DNA of 64,000 nucleotides, taken from positions 1-64,000 of the forward strand of contig NZ_JABCPZ010000025.1 in assembly GCF_013283785.1 (NCBI RefSeq), read 5' to 3'. Under the pieces are notes generated by a model, which had not been told where the DNA came from, ran no database searches, and was given only the letters and a program-made list of their open reading frames with translations. Of this stretch, positions 7,543 through 16,802 are shown in pieces (within the stretch, counting starts at the first letter, position 1; every line of letters starts with the position of its first letter). This DNA is from Nonomuraea antri (GTDB lineage: Bacteria > Actinomycetota > Actinomycetes > Streptosporangiales > Streptosporangiaceae). Both the position numbers and the translations under genes were made by a program.

Positions 7543-9105
7543 TTACCGACAGTTGGGAATGGTCACGGAACCCGAGGACAGGCCCAGGTCGAGCCGGGCC
7601 GCGACGGTGGCCTTCAGGAAGTTGATCGAGACGGCCGAGGTGAACCGTGCGCTCGGCAGCCGGACACCGGTCGGCAGGACGCACGTCCGGGGCTCCTGGT
7701 GGTTGATCTCGACCGAGATCACCTGGTTGGCCATCCGGAAGACCGGCAAGAGCATGTCGGTGACGGTCGAGGTGAACCCGAACTTGACCTTCAGCAGCAG
7801 TTCGACGAGGTTGTCACCGTCGGCGGCGCGGTTCGGCACGGCTGCCGCACGAGCCGCCCGGGTGCGCGCGGCACCGGACGCGTGACGGTCTCGCGAGGCG
7901 GCGAGGACCAGGTCGGAAGCGGGCTTGAACGCCTTGCCGACCACGCTCAGGCTCTTGGTCAGGGTGGTGAGCAGGGCCGTGGCCACCGGCGCGGCCGCAC
8001 CGGTGCTGGCGCTCACCGGTTGCGGCATGGAGCCGTCGATGGCCTGCCGCAGGGTGAAGTTCCAGGTGACGTCCATCTTCCCGCCCATGCCGCCGGGGCC
8101 GACCGGGCCGGCCCAGCGCAGGGTGAGCCGCACCGCGTCCAGCGAGTCGCTGATCGTGCCGAGGGCGATGTCGGCGGCGTCGTTCATGACGTCGTGGATC
8201 GCCTGGGTGACCAGATGGTAGTCCTTGGAGCTGATCAGCTCGGTGTTGGCCGGTTTGTCGTTCAGCCCGCCGGCGAGCTGGTCCAGGTGGACGGTCACCG
8301 TGCCGGTGGAGAAGTCGATCGTGACGACCTTGTTGCGCGAGGTCAGCGGCCTGGCGAGGAGCGCCGCAAAGATCTTGTCCCGGGTGTTCGACTGCACGGC
8401 CAGCGTCGGGGACGGCACGCCGAGCGGGGTCAGCAACCTCTTCAGCGGGGCCAGGTCGGCCTTCTGACTGACGATCTTCTCGATCTGCCGGTCGACGCCG
8501 CCGAGCGCCTGGTAGAGCCGGCTCGCGGCGTCCTTCACCGCGGGGGAGCGGACGAGCAGGCTCGCCTGGCCGACCCGGTACTCGGCCGGCTGGAGCTCGC
8601 CGTCGACGAACTTCGTCCGGGACGAGAACGCCCCGAAACTCATGGTCACGTTGTCGACCAGGTTCTGCGGCACCAGTGCCGCGCCGCCGAGGGCCAGCAG
8701 GTCCACGGAGAGCGGGCCGGCCTGGTTGGCGGCGTCGCCGAGCGTTCCGGCGGCCGCGTCCGTGTCGGTCGCCCCGGACGCGGCGGAGCGGCTGCTGACC
8801 GTCGACGCGAGATCGCCGAGGTTCAGGATGCTGCTCAGCGGGACGCCGCCGCCGCCGATCGGCACCGACGTCGAGCCGAGCTCGACGTCGCGCACGGCGC
8901 CGGTGTTCGTGCCGGGGTCGCCCGGATACGTGGCCGAGCTGCCGCCGAGCGTCAGCAGCGGCTTGCCGTCGGCGGAGAGAACCAACGGCGCCGCGGTCGC
9001 CGTGCTCACCGGTGGTGAGTACTCGGCGTGCGCGGCTCCCGCAGTCAGCGCGACGCTCAGCACCAAGGCCGCCGCCGCGGTACGGGACTTCCAGAAGTCA
9101 GACAT
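7543..9105 (-). CDS. Secreted choice-of-anchor G family protein
   Basis: This 520-residue exported protein starts with MSDFWKSRTAAAALVLSVAL and has a signal peptidase site near AHA-EYS. The body consists of serine/glycine/alanine-rich beta-type sequence with a DLLALGGAALVPQNLVDNV-type segment near residue 150. It resembles the actinobacterial choice-of-anchor G family, whose members are exported surface proteins of unknown function, usually with varied C-terminal anchors. No LPxTG, transmembrane or lectin anchor is visible at the C-terminus here, which ends in SVTIPNCR, so retention at the surface is uncertain. A perfect hairpin terminator follows, so it is probably monocistronic. Confidence 0.6.
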   Translation of the reverse strand: MSDFWKSRTAAAALVLSVALTAGAAHAEYSPPVSTATAAPLVLSADGKPLLTLGGSSATYPGDPGTNTGAVRDVELGSTSVPIGGGGVPLSSILNLGDLASTVSSRSAASGATDTDAAAGTLGDAANQAGPLSVDLLALGGAALVPQNLVDNVTMSFGAFSSRTKFVDGELQPAEYRVGQASLLVRSPAVKDAASRLYQALGGVDRQIEKIVSQKADLAPLKRLLTPLGVPSPTLAVQSNTRDKIFAALLARPLTSRNKVVTIDFSTGTVTVHLDQLAGGLNDKPANTELISSKDYHLVTQAIHDVMNDAADIALGTISDSLDAVRLTLRWAGPVGPGGMGGKMDVTWNFTLRQAIDGSMPQPVSASTGAAAPVATALLTTLTKSLSVVGKAFKPASDLVLAASRDRHASGAARTRAARAAAVPNRAADGDNLVELLLKVKFGFTSTVTDMLLPVFRMANQVISVEINHQEPRTCVLPTGVRLPSARFTSAVSINFLKATVAARLDLGLSSGSVTIPNCR

Positions 9106-9701
9106 GGGTCCACCGTGGCAAGGCCGCCGATCGCCGTCCCCATCGACAGATGATCTTGGAGAGTCTTTACCCGAAAATCAGCGCGACCGCCCGACTTCCC
9201 CGTCCCACCTCTTCACTCACATGAGCCTCGGTGACTGCCTCGCCGGCAGCGCCACGACAGGAACTGCTCCAGGCGGCCGACCCGCGCTTCATCATCGGCA
9301 AACCCGCCGGCTGCCTCGTGGCCGACTGGCCGTAGAAGGGACGCGGCGCGTCGTGATGAACCCTGCGATCGCCGCCCTCCTCCCGCCGGTCTGCCGTACC
9401 GAACCGCCCGGCAAACCCCTGCCGGAGGCAGCACAATGTCTTCGCCGAGGCCAGGAACCTGCCTCGGTCATGTCGCTGATGCCCCTGATCAACATCGCCC
9501 GGCTGCTGATCCGCGAAGGGACGGCGAAGCCGCCTACGAGATGCTCGACCAGCTCTACCGTGCCGCCCAGCGTGATGATCAGCGCGCCGGACCGGCGCGA
9601 GTGGACGGCACAGGCGCGCCCCGACTGTCCCGGGCGCCGGCCAGTACGAACGAGACCGTGGCGAGCCTCTGACCTGCCCACACGCCTGTTCTGCAATGAA
9701 T
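9106..9701 (+). pseudogene. No intact gene; decayed coding remnant at about 9247-9672
   Basis: The first 100 bases upstream of the minus-strand gene presumably hold its promoter. Further on, short homologous-looking pieces appear in different plus frames: ELLQAADPRFIIGKPAG, then PLINIARLLIREG, then EAAYEMLDQLYRAAQRDD. They are split by frameshifts and stops. The pieces suggest one former protein with a helical repeat. I cannot name it. Confidence 0.35.
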
Positions 9702-12239
9702 TCAGCGCTCGGCGATGATCTCGCGGAGTTCACCCGGGCGTCCTGGATGTACGGCTTCCGCGAGAAGGCACAGCCGGTTGCCCGATTCGGTGAACCACGG
9801 TGCGGGCAGGGCGAACAGGTCGGGGCTGCCGCCCTTCATCATGGGGCGGGTCTCGCCGGGGAGCCACATGCGGCCGACGAGGTGCCCGTTGAAGAACGCT
9901 GTCACCTTCAGGTCGGAGCCCACGAGCCGGCCTGTCCAGCTCCGTCCGTGCAGGTGATCCACCTCCACCTGAAGCCAGTGCAGTTCACCTGGCGGGAGCC
10001 GCACCGGCAGCGCGGCAGGGTGCGAGGCGGCAGTCTGGGCGGCTCGCCACAGGTCCTGCTCCTCGGCGAAGGCCGCCGTCCACGCGGTCGCGCGGGTGCC
10101 TTCCAGGAAGGTCACCTCTCCGGCCGCTTCGGAGTGCAGGCGCCGCAGGGTCAGTTCGATCCTGGCCTCCCCGCCGGGTCTGAGGGCAGGGGTGATGTCG
10201 ACGAACGGATCGTGCGGGTTGACCGGGCCGAACGAAACGTCGTTGACGGTGACTTCCACGTGGGCCTGGAGGTCTTCGAAGCGCAGCACCCAGGTGTCGG
10301 CCTGCTCGGACGTCGAGCGGACGTGGGTGTAGCGGGCCTCGTGGGGTTGGCGTGAGGTGATCCAGCCGCCCCAGCCGGCGTACGGGCTCGGTGTGCCGCC
10401 GATTCCGTGGCCGGCGATGCGCCACGTGGACAGCCGGTGGATCGCGGTGATGGAGGTGGCCGCGTCGAAGCCGCGCAGGGAGCCGAGCCGGAGTGCGGGC
10501 AGGCGGGGGTCGTCGAAGTTGGAGTGCCCCCAGATCTCGGTACGAACCTCCAGCCGGCCGCCGTCGTGCCGGGGGAGCAGGGCGAAACCGCCTCCGGGGG
10601 TGACCGTGCCGAGATAGTGGCCGTCCGTGTAGGCGGACAGTACGTCGCCGGCGCGGTGCAGGAGGAGCGCCAGGCCGGGTTCGCTCCTGGCGGTGTAGAA
10701 GGCGTAGCCCCGGTAGGCGCCCAGGCGCTCGGGGCGGGTGGGTTCAGTTCCCAGTACCCGCGGCGCATCCGCTCCCGTCGCGGCCTCTCGTCCGCAGGCG
10801 ATGGCTTCCAGGTCGACAGGAGTGCGAATGCTTTCCGCGTCCGGCGCCGTCACGTCGGCGCGGGGGAGGAAGGTGAGGAGCAGGTCGCCGACCTTGGCGC
10901 GTTCGGTGGTGCCGCCGCCCGGGTGGAAGACCGTCCGTTCGCCGTCCTCGCCGACGAGTACGACGATCGACGGGCCGTCGCAGGAGAAGACCAGCTCGCT
11001 GGAGTCGGCGCGGATCAGTTCGGCGGTCGACACCTCCAGGCGGTGGCCGGCGATCGGCAGGTCCAGCAGGACGAACGGGCAGCTTCGGGCTCGTACGCCC
11101 ACCTCGATCTCGCCGAAGCCAAGGCTTTTCACGCGGGCCGCACCGTCGTGGTCGCCGGGGTTGGCCAGCGCGAGCAGGATGCCGCCGCCGTCCAGGGCCA
11201 GGGCGCGGGGGCCGCCGTCGGGGAGCGGGAAGTCGGCGGTCACCGTCAGCTGGTCGGGCTGGACGGGTTCGGCTCCGGCCAGGGCCGGCCCGAGTGCGGC
11301 GATCATGGCGGCCAGCAGGCGTGCCTCGCCGTGCTCAGGACGGGCCACCCCCGACGGCGACAGGTAGCCGCCGAAGTCGTAGTCGCTGGTCAGCAGGGCC
11401 AGCGGGGAGCCCCAGTTGTTGACCGCGTTGGTGAACCCGAAGTCGTTGCCCGACGCCTGCAGGTAGGGCCCGATCAGCCGGGCGCCGGTGGACAGCAGCC
11501 GCCGCAGGGTGACGTGCGGCCGGTTCGTCTCGGTGATCAGCAACGGTTCGCCGCGCTCGGCCAGGTGCCGCTGGTACGCCTCGACGACGGTCTCGATACC
11601 GAGCGAGGAGTCGTCGGGGTAGAAGTTGGCCGCGGCCAGCACCCCGTCCGTCTCTCCCGAAGCCCGGGCCAGGTCGCCCTGCCCGGCGCAGGCGACCAGC
11701 GGCACGCCGATCCCGTGCTCCAGCGCCATGTCGCGCAGCGCGGCGATGTACCCGGCAGGGTCGTCGCAGTCGAAGAAGTCCAGTTCGTTCTCCACCTGAA
11801 GGAGGATCACGGCCGGGCTGTCTCGCAGGATCGGCAGGATTCGGTCGAACCAGCGGCGCACCTGAGCGAGGTAGAGCGGCTCGTTCTGGCGCAGCCGGAG
11901 GCCGTCGGTGAGTGGCAGCCAGGCAGGCAGGCCGCCGCCGTCCCACTCCGAGCAGATGTAGGGCCCCGGCCTGGCCAGGACCATCAGGCCCTCCTCGTGC
12001 GCCATGGCGAGGAACGCGGCGGCGTCCCGCTCTCCGGCGAAGTCCCACTCGCCAGGTGCGAGCTCGTGGTGGTTCCACGGGAAGTAGACGTCGATGCAGG
12101 TGTAGCCGGACTCGCGGACGGCACGCAGGCGGTCCCGCCATTCGCCGCGCGGGATGCGGAAGTAGAACAGGGAGGCGCACAGCAGCAGCCGGGGCTCGTC
12201 GCCGATGAGGATCTGGCCCTTGGCGATGCGGACGTTCAG
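9702..12239 (-). CDS. GH35 beta-galactosidase-like glycoside hydrolase (CTG start)
   Basis: This 845-residue glycosidase has the GH35 N-terminal barrel: SLFYFRIPRGEWRDRL, FPWNHHELAPGEWDF, then RPGPYICSEWDGGGLPAWL. The acid/base Glu lies in QVENEL (about E152) and the candidate nucleophile in LLITETNRP (about E237). Beta-sandwich domains follow. No ATG, GTG or TTG in frame precedes the conserved barrel start. A CTG at 12239 lies 7 bases after AGGAG (12250-12246), so CTG initiation is proposed; the next ATG (12005) would delete the first beta strands. There is no signal peptide, so it should act in the cytoplasm on galactosides brought in by the adjacent importer. It is the last gene of the ROK-binding protein-permease-permease operon. 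Confidence 0.85.
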   Translation of the reverse strand: MNVRIAKGQILIGDEPRLLLCASLFYFRIPRGEWRDRLRAVRESGYTCIDVYFPWNHHELAPGEWDFAGERDAAAFLAMAHEEGLMVLARPGPYICSEWDGGGLPAWLPLTDGLRLRQNEPLYLAQVRRWFDRILPILRDSPAVILLQVENELDFFDCDDPAGYIAALRDMALEHGIGVPLVACAGQGDLARASGETDGVLAAANFYPDDSSLGIETVVEAYQRHLAERGEPLLITETNRPHVTLRRLLSTGARLIGPYLQASGNDFGFTNAVNNWGSPLALLTSDYDFGGYLSPSGVARPEHGEARLLAAMIAALGPALAGAEPVQPDQLTVTADFPLPDGGPRALALDGGGILLALANPGDHDGAARVKSLGFGEIEVGVRARSCPFVLLDLPIAGHRLEVSTAELIRADSSELVFSCDGPSIVVLVGEDGERTVFHPGGGTTERAKVGDLLLTFLPRADVTAPDAESIRTPVDLEAIACGREAATGADAPRVLGTEPTRPERLGAYRGYAFYTARSEPGLALLLHRAGDVLSAYTDGHYLGTVTPGGGFALLPRHDGGRLEVRTEIWGHSNFDDPRLPALRLGSLRGFDAATSITAIHRLSTWRIAGHGIGGTPSPYAGWGGWITSRQPHEARYTHVRSTSEQADTWVLRFEDLQAHVEVTVNDVSFGPVNPHDPFVDITPALRPGGEARIELTLRRLHSEAAGEVTFLEGTRATAWTAAFAEEQDLWRAAQTAASHPAALPVRLPPGELHWLQVEVDHLHGRSWTGRLVGSDLKVTAFFNGHLVGRMWLPGETRPMMKGGSPDLFALPAPWFTESGNRLCLLAEAVHPGRPGELREIIAER

Positions 12240-12249
12240 CGGAGAACTC

Positions 12250-13077
12250 CTATTTCTGGTCCGAGCCGACGGTGACGCTCAGCTCGTGCATGTATTTCTG
12301 GCCGAAGAAGTAGACGACGATCATGGGAGCGGTCAGCAGCAGCGAGCCCACCATGACCAGGTTCCACGGCGGCACCTGCCCGGCGCCGCCGGTGGCGTAC
12401 AGCACCTGCACGCCCAGGGCGAGCGGCATGTTCTCCATGGAGTTGAGATAGATGAGCGGGCCCATGAACCAGCCCCAGTTCCAGGAGAAGGTGAAGATGC
12501 CGACCGCGATGAGCGCGGGCTTCATCATGGGCAGGACGATGCGGGTGAAGATCCGGAAGTGGCCCAGCCCGTCGAGCGCGGCCGCCTCGTCCAGGTCTCT
12601 GGGGATGCGCGCGATGAACTGCCGCATCAGGAAGATGTTGTACGCCCCGCCGAAGAAGTTGGGCACGATCAGCGGCAGCAGCGTGTCGACCCAGCCCAGC
12701 GTGGAGAACATGGTGAACTGCGGGATCAGCGTGATCTCGGCCGGCAGCATCAGCGTCGACAGCAGCACCACGAACCAGGCGTTCTTGCCGGGGGCACGCA
12801 GCCGGGCGAAGGCGTAGGCAACCATGGCGCTGACGAAGACCTGCCCGACGACCGCCAGCGAGGTCAGCACGACCGAGTTCCACAGGAACGTCCCCATCGG
12901 CAGTTCGGTGGTGAAGGCGCGGACGAAGTTGGCGAACTCCCACTCCCGCGGCAGCAGGGTGAACTCGCCCTTGAGCGTGGTGGCGTCGCTCGACAGCGAG
13001 ACCGAGACCATGAACAGCAGCGGCGCGGTGAACAGCGCGGAGACGACCGTCAGCACCGCGTAGTGCACGGCTCTCAC
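12250..13077 (-). CDS. CUT1 sugar ABC transporter permease (MalG type)
   Basis: This 275-residue inner-membrane permease has about six transmembrane helices and the cytoplasmic EAA loop EAAALDGLGHFRIFTRIVLP, which docks the ATPase. The GTG start at 13077 overlaps the TGA of the preceding permease. It pairs with that permease as the second half of the channel. No ATPase gene is nearby, so a shared MsiK-like ATPase encoded elsewhere is expected. Its stop is followed within a dozen bases by the GH35 start, which supports one operon for import and hydrolysis. Confidence 0.9.
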   Translation of the reverse strand: MRAVHYAVLTVVSALFTAPLLFMVSVSLSSDATTLKGEFTLLPREWEFANFVRAFTTELPMGTFLWNSVVLTSLAVVGQVFVSAMVAYAFARLRAPGKNAWFVVLLSTLMLPAEITLIPQFTMFSTLGWVDTLLPLIVPNFFGGAYNIFLMRQFIARIPRDLDEAAALDGLGHFRIFTRIVLPMMKPALIAVGIFTFSWNWGWFMGPLIYLNSMENMPLALGVQVLYATGGAGQVPPWNLVMVGSLLLTAPMIVVYFFGQKYMHELSVTVGSDQK

Positions 13078-14030
13078 TTGCGCTTCACCTCGCTCTCGTA
13101 GAACACCCACAGGCTGGACGAGCGGATCACCACGAGCGTCAGCAGCAGCAGGATCGCGAACAGCACCCACGCGATCGCCGAGGCGTAACCCATGTGGTTG
13201 AACTTGAAGGCGTGCTGGAACAGCAGCGGCACGACCATCTGGCTGGCGTTGTCCGGGCCGCCGAAGGTGCCGCCCGACTCGGTCATGATGTAGACCTGCG
13301 CGAAGACCTGGAAGGCGCCGATGATGCCCATCACCAGGTTGAAGAAGATCACCGGGGTCAGCATCGGCAGCGTGACGTGCCAGAACTGCCTGACCGGCCC
13401 GGCGCCGTCCAGCGCGGCGGCCTCGTACAGGTGCTTGGGGATGCTCTGCATGCCGGCCAGCAGGAGCAGGACGGCGGTGCCGACCTGCCAGACGGACATG
13501 ATGATCAGCGCGGGCTTGACCGAGTCCTCGTCCAGCAGCCAGGCGGGGCCGTCGATGCCGAACAGGGCGAGGAAGGTGTTGATCAGGCCGGTGTCCGGCG
13601 CGAAGATCCACACGAACAGGATCGAGGTGGCCACCAGCGGCACGAGCGTCGGCAGGTAGATCGCGGTGCGGAACACCCGCATGAGGCGCAGCGGTTTGTT
13701 CAGCAGGTAGGCGATGCCCAGCGAGGCGGCCATGCCCAACGGCACCGACAGGAAGGCGTAGAAGGCGGTGTTGCCGAGCACCTTCCAGAAGATCGGGTCG
13801 GCGGTGAACAGCTTGACGTAGTTGTCCAGGCCGATGAACGCGGGCTCGCTGAACAGGTCCCAGTCGGTCATGCTGAGCCAGACGGAGACGATCATCGGGC
13901 CGAGCGTCAGCACCACGAACCCGACGATCCACGGGCCGGCCATCAGGTAGAACCAGAGCGCCTCGCTGCGGCGGGGGGCTCGGACCGGGCGCGCGGTGAC
14001 GGGCCTGGTCCGTTCCATGACGGCGGTCAT
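13074..14030 (-). CDS. CUT1 sugar ABC transporter permease (MalF/UgpA type)
   Basis: This 318-residue permease has a basic cytoplasmic N-terminus (about 25 residues), six predicted membrane helices starting with WFYLMAGPWIVGFVVLTLGP, and the EAA loop EAAALDGAGPVRQFWHVTLP. It forms a heterodimer with the next permease. ATG 14030 overlaps the stop of the binding-protein gene (TGATG), and its own stop overlaps the next GTG. The substrate is inferred from the neighbouring GH35, GH30 and GH29 enzymes: galactose-containing oligosaccharides. Confidence 0.9.
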   Translation of the reverse strand: MTAVMERTRPVTARPVRAPRRSEALWFYLMAGPWIVGFVVLTLGPMIVSVWLSMTDWDLFSEPAFIGLDNYVKLFTADPIFWKVLGNTAFYAFLSVPLGMAASLGIAYLLNKPLRLMRVFRTAIYLPTLVPLVATSILFVWIFAPDTGLINTFLALFGIDGPAWLLDEDSVKPALIIMSVWQVGTAVLLLLAGMQSIPKHLYEAAALDGAGPVRQFWHVTLPMLTPVIFFNLVMGIIGAFQVFAQVYIMTESGGTFGGPDNASQMVVPLLFQHAFKFNHMGYASAIAWVLFAILLLLTLVVIRSSSLWVFYESEVKRK

Positions 14031-15316
14031 CAGCTCGCGGCCAGCAGCGGTTCGAGCTCACCCTGGATGCGGTCGAGCGTGGCCTGCGCGTCGGTCTCGT
14101 TCTGGAAGAACGGCCCGAGAGCGTCGTCGAAGATCTTCTGCATCTCGTTCCAGTGCTTGCCGCCCGGCGGCGTGTACAGGTTGGCGGCGGACTCCTTGAA
14201 GGCGCCCATGTTCACCGGGGCGGACTTCATGAACGCGTCGCTGCCGAGCACGGCGAGGTTGGCCGGGGCGTCCTGGCTGTTGGCGACGATGGGCTGCTGC
14301 CCCTCCTCACTGGTGAGGAACTCGATCACCTGGAAGGCGGCGTCCTGGTGCTCGCTCTTGGCGTTGACGGCCAGTCCGCTGCCGAAGCCGGCGGTGGCCT
14401 TCCGCTTGCCCTGGAACATGGGGGCGATGTCCCACTTCAGGTCGGTCGCTTCCTTGAAGGTGCCGATGCCCCAGTAGCCGGTGAACACCATGGCCGCCTT
14501 GCCCTGCGCGAACAGTGGGTCGGGGCCCATGTCCTTGCCCAGGTTGGCGTAGTCGGTGGGCGAGGGCGCGACCTTGTCGACGTGGACGAGGTCGTTGTAG
14601 AACTTCAGCGCCTCGACGTTGGCGGGGGAGTCGGCCGTCGGCTTGCCGTCGGGGCCGACCAGGCCGCCGCCGTTCTGCACCATGAACGTCATCCACCACG
14701 GCCACCAGTTGCCGGCGGCCATGCCGTACTGGGTGACCTTGTCACCGTCGCGCTTGGTCAGCTTGATCGCGGCGTCGCGGAACTCGGTCCAGGTCCAGGA
14801 GCCCGTGGGGTAGGACAGGCCGGCCGCGTCGAAGAGCTTCTTGTTGTAGTACAGCACCATGGCGCCGCTGCGGTCGGGCAGCGCCCAGGTCTTGCCGTCG
14901 CGTTGGTAGGCGGCGGCCACCTGCGGCCCGAAACGCCGGCTGAGGTCGATCTTCGCCTTGGCGATGCGGTCGTCGAGCGGGGCGAGCTGGTTCCTGCCGG
15001 AGAAGACGTGCACGTTCTCGGCGAACTGCATGATGTCGGGGCCCTTGCCGCCGGCGAGTGCGGTCTGGATCTTCTGGTCGTAGTCGCCGGAGCCTGGGGT
15101 CTGCTCCAGCTTGACGGTGATGTTGGGGAACTTCTTGGAGACCAGCGCCAGCCGTTCGTTGTAGGTCTTGGTGTCGACGTCGCCGCCCCACACGCTCATG
15201 GTGAGCTGGATCTTCGCGTTGGGGTCGGCCGGCTTGCCGCCTTCGGCGGAGGAGCAGGCGCCGGTCAGGAGAGCGAAGGCGAGGACGGCCAGGGCCGCCT
15301 TGGGGGGATTTTTCAT
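14030..15316 (-). CDS. Sugar ABC transporter substrate-binding lipoprotein
   Basis: This 428-residue extracytoplasmic lipoprotein has a signal peptide ending in the lipobox LLTGACSS, with the Cys being lipidated. The type 1 binding-protein fold shows the usual GPDIMQFAENV and ALPDRSGAMVLYYNKKLFDAAG segments and an AGFGSGLAVNAKSEHQDAAF hinge region. It should deliver oligosaccharides to the two permeases encoded next. ATG 15316 overlaps the stop of the ROK regulator (ATGA), so regulator and transporter are made from one message. Confidence 0.9.
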   Translation of the reverse strand: MKNPPKAALAVLAFALLTGACSSAEGGKPADPNAKIQLTMSVWGGDVDTKTYNERLALVSKKFPNITVKLEQTPGSGDYDQKIQTALAGGKGPDIMQFAENVHVFSGRNQLAPLDDRIAKAKIDLSRRFGPQVAAAYQRDGKTWALPDRSGAMVLYYNKKLFDAAGLSYPTGSWTWTEFRDAAIKLTKRDGDKVTQYGMAAGNWWPWWMTFMVQNGGGLVGPDGKPTADSPANVEALKFYNDLVHVDKVAPSPTDYANLGKDMGPDPLFAQGKAAMVFTGYWGIGTFKEATDLKWDIAPMFQGKRKATAGFGSGLAVNAKSEHQDAAFQVIEFLTSEEGQQPIVANSQDAPANLAVLGSDAFMKSAPVNMGAFKESAANLYTPPGGKHWNEMQKIFDDALGPFFQNETDAQATLDRIQGELEPLLAAS

Positions 15317-16533
15317 AACGGCCTTCCGGAAGTGGTACGACTCGCGTTCGAGACCGCCTCGTCGAGGAAGCCTTCGAGCGCGAAGGTGGCGGCCCCGAGA
15401 CTGACGGGGTTGCCGGGGATGTCGGAGAGAAGGAGTCGTGCGGCGGTCCGCGACCGGTCCAGCGCGTGTGCGGCCAGGGCCTCGGCCGCCTCGGGCAGCA
15501 GCCGCGGGCCCAGATGCCCGGCCACCCAGCTGCTGAGCACGACCGCCTCGGGGTTGAGCACGTTGATCAGGTTGGCCAGCGCGGCGCCGAGCAGCCGCGC
15601 CGTGCGGGTCAGCGCCTCGGCCGCGCGCGGGTCGTCCGCCGTGGCCAGGCCCTGGACGCAGGCCGTCTGGTCGCCGCCGCGCAGCAGGACGTGGGAGGGA
15701 TCGACCTCCGCGAGCGTGGCCATGATGCCGGGGGCGCCGACGTACGCCTCGACGCAGCCCCGGCTGCCGCACCGGCAGCCGCGCCCGTCGAACATCAGGA
15801 CACTGTGCCCCCATTCGCCGGCGGCGTTGGTGGTGCCGCGATACAGCGAGCCGTGGATGGCGATGCCCGCGCCGACGCCGGTGCCGATGGTGACGCAGAC
15901 GAGGTTGTCGGCCTCGCGTCCGGCGCCGAACCACAGCTCGGCCACGGTGCTGGCCATCAGCGGGTTGTCCAGGTAGAGCGGCAGGCCGATGCGGTCTTGC
16001 AGGATGGCCAGCAGCGGCACGTCGTGCCAGTTCCAGCCGGGCGCGAAGACCGAGACGCCGTGCTCGGGCGCGACCTGCCCGGGCACGCTGACCCCGACTC
16101 CCCGCACGTCGGCGCGGTCGGCGCCGCATTCGAGCAGCAGCGCCTCGATGGCCGCGGCGATGTGGCCGGCCAGTTCCTCGGGCCGGTTGGTCTCCGGGCC
16201 GATGGGGTGCTCGCTCGCGTGCATGGGCCGCAGCGCCAGGTCGAACAGCTCGACGTGCACGTACGTCTCCGCCACGTCCACGCCGACCAGCAGGCCGCGC
16301 CGCGCGTTCGGCGTCAGGATGGCCCGCGGACGGCCGCCGCCGGAGTCGCGGAAGCGGTCTTCCACGATGACCCCGGCGCTGAGCAGGTCGTTCACCACGT
16401 TGGCGATGGTGGCGAAGCTCAGCTCGCTGTCCGCGGCGATCTCCTGCCGGCTGATCGAACCGGCGGCGTAGATGCGGCGCAGCACGTCCAGCCGGTTGGC
16501 CTTCCGGATGTCGGTCGTGGTTCGGCGCAGCAT
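15313..16533 (-). CDS. ROK-family transcriptional repressor
   Basis: This 406-residue protein has an N-terminal winged helix (RKANRLDVLRRIYAAGSISRQE, then SELSFATIANVVNDLLSAGV, residues about 10-55) followed by a ROK sugar-kinase fold. The zinc motif CRCGSRGCVEAY is intact. The kinase catalytic ENDANA-type motif has become LDNPLMAS, losing the catalytic Asp, which fits a sugar sensor and not a kinase. It heads the operon it presumably represses and faces the divergent secreted glycosidases, so one operator region between them (16534-16802) could control both arms. Confidence 0.88.
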   Translation of the reverse strand: MLRRTTTDIRKANRLDVLRRIYAAGSISRQEIAADSELSFATIANVVNDLLSAGVIVEDRFRDSGGGRPRAILTPNARRGLLVGVDVAETYVHVELFDLALRPMHASEHPIGPETNRPEELAGHIAAAIEALLLECGADRADVRGVGVSVPGQVAPEHGVSVFAPGWNWHDVPLLAILQDRIGLPLYLDNPLMASTVAELWFGAGREADNLVCVTIGTGVGAGIAIHGSLYRGTTNAAGEWGHSVLMFDGRGCRCGSRGCVEAYVGAPGIMATLAEVDPSHVLLRGGDQTACVQGLATADDPRAAEALTRTARLLGAALANLINVLNPEAVVLSSWVAGHLGPRLLPEAAEALAAHALDRSRTAARLLLSDIPGNPVSLGAATFALEGFLDEAVSNASRTTSGRPL

Positions 16534-16802
16534 GTGACGTGCCTCTCAGTTGCGGACAGGTGAGGAGAGAGTACGACTTCGTCTAAGAGTTGTAAATACG
16601 TCCGGAATTCTTGGAGGTATCCGGAAATCAGGTATTGACGGCCCTTGAGGTTCGAGGTGAACATAACCGCCAAGCGACGGATGGTGTGAGCCCGAGGAGA
16701 GGCGCCCGCCACATCGTCCGTGTCAGAACCCCCCTGTCCCGGCACGTCACCGGCGTCCCACGCCTGACCTGACCGCGCCCCCACCACACCCTGGAGACAC
16801 GC
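16534..16802. promoter_or_regulatory. Divergent control region of glycan locus 1
   Basis: This gap lies between the ROK operon (minus) and the GH30 gene (plus). The stretch 16565-16665 is AT-rich for this genome, as expected for promoters and a ROK operator. A plausible plus-strand -35 box TTGACG lies at 16635-16640, with TGAACA 17 bases further (16658-16663) as a weak -10. A ribosome site GGAG (about 16792) precedes the ATG at 16803. I see no perfect palindrome. Confidence 0.4.

Noticed and set aside
13078..14061. Fusion of the two permeases in glycan locus 1
   Set aside because: The upstream part of that frame is antisense-like shadow of the first permease, which has its own good frame; only the 22.7-24.6 kb locus has both halves in one true frame.
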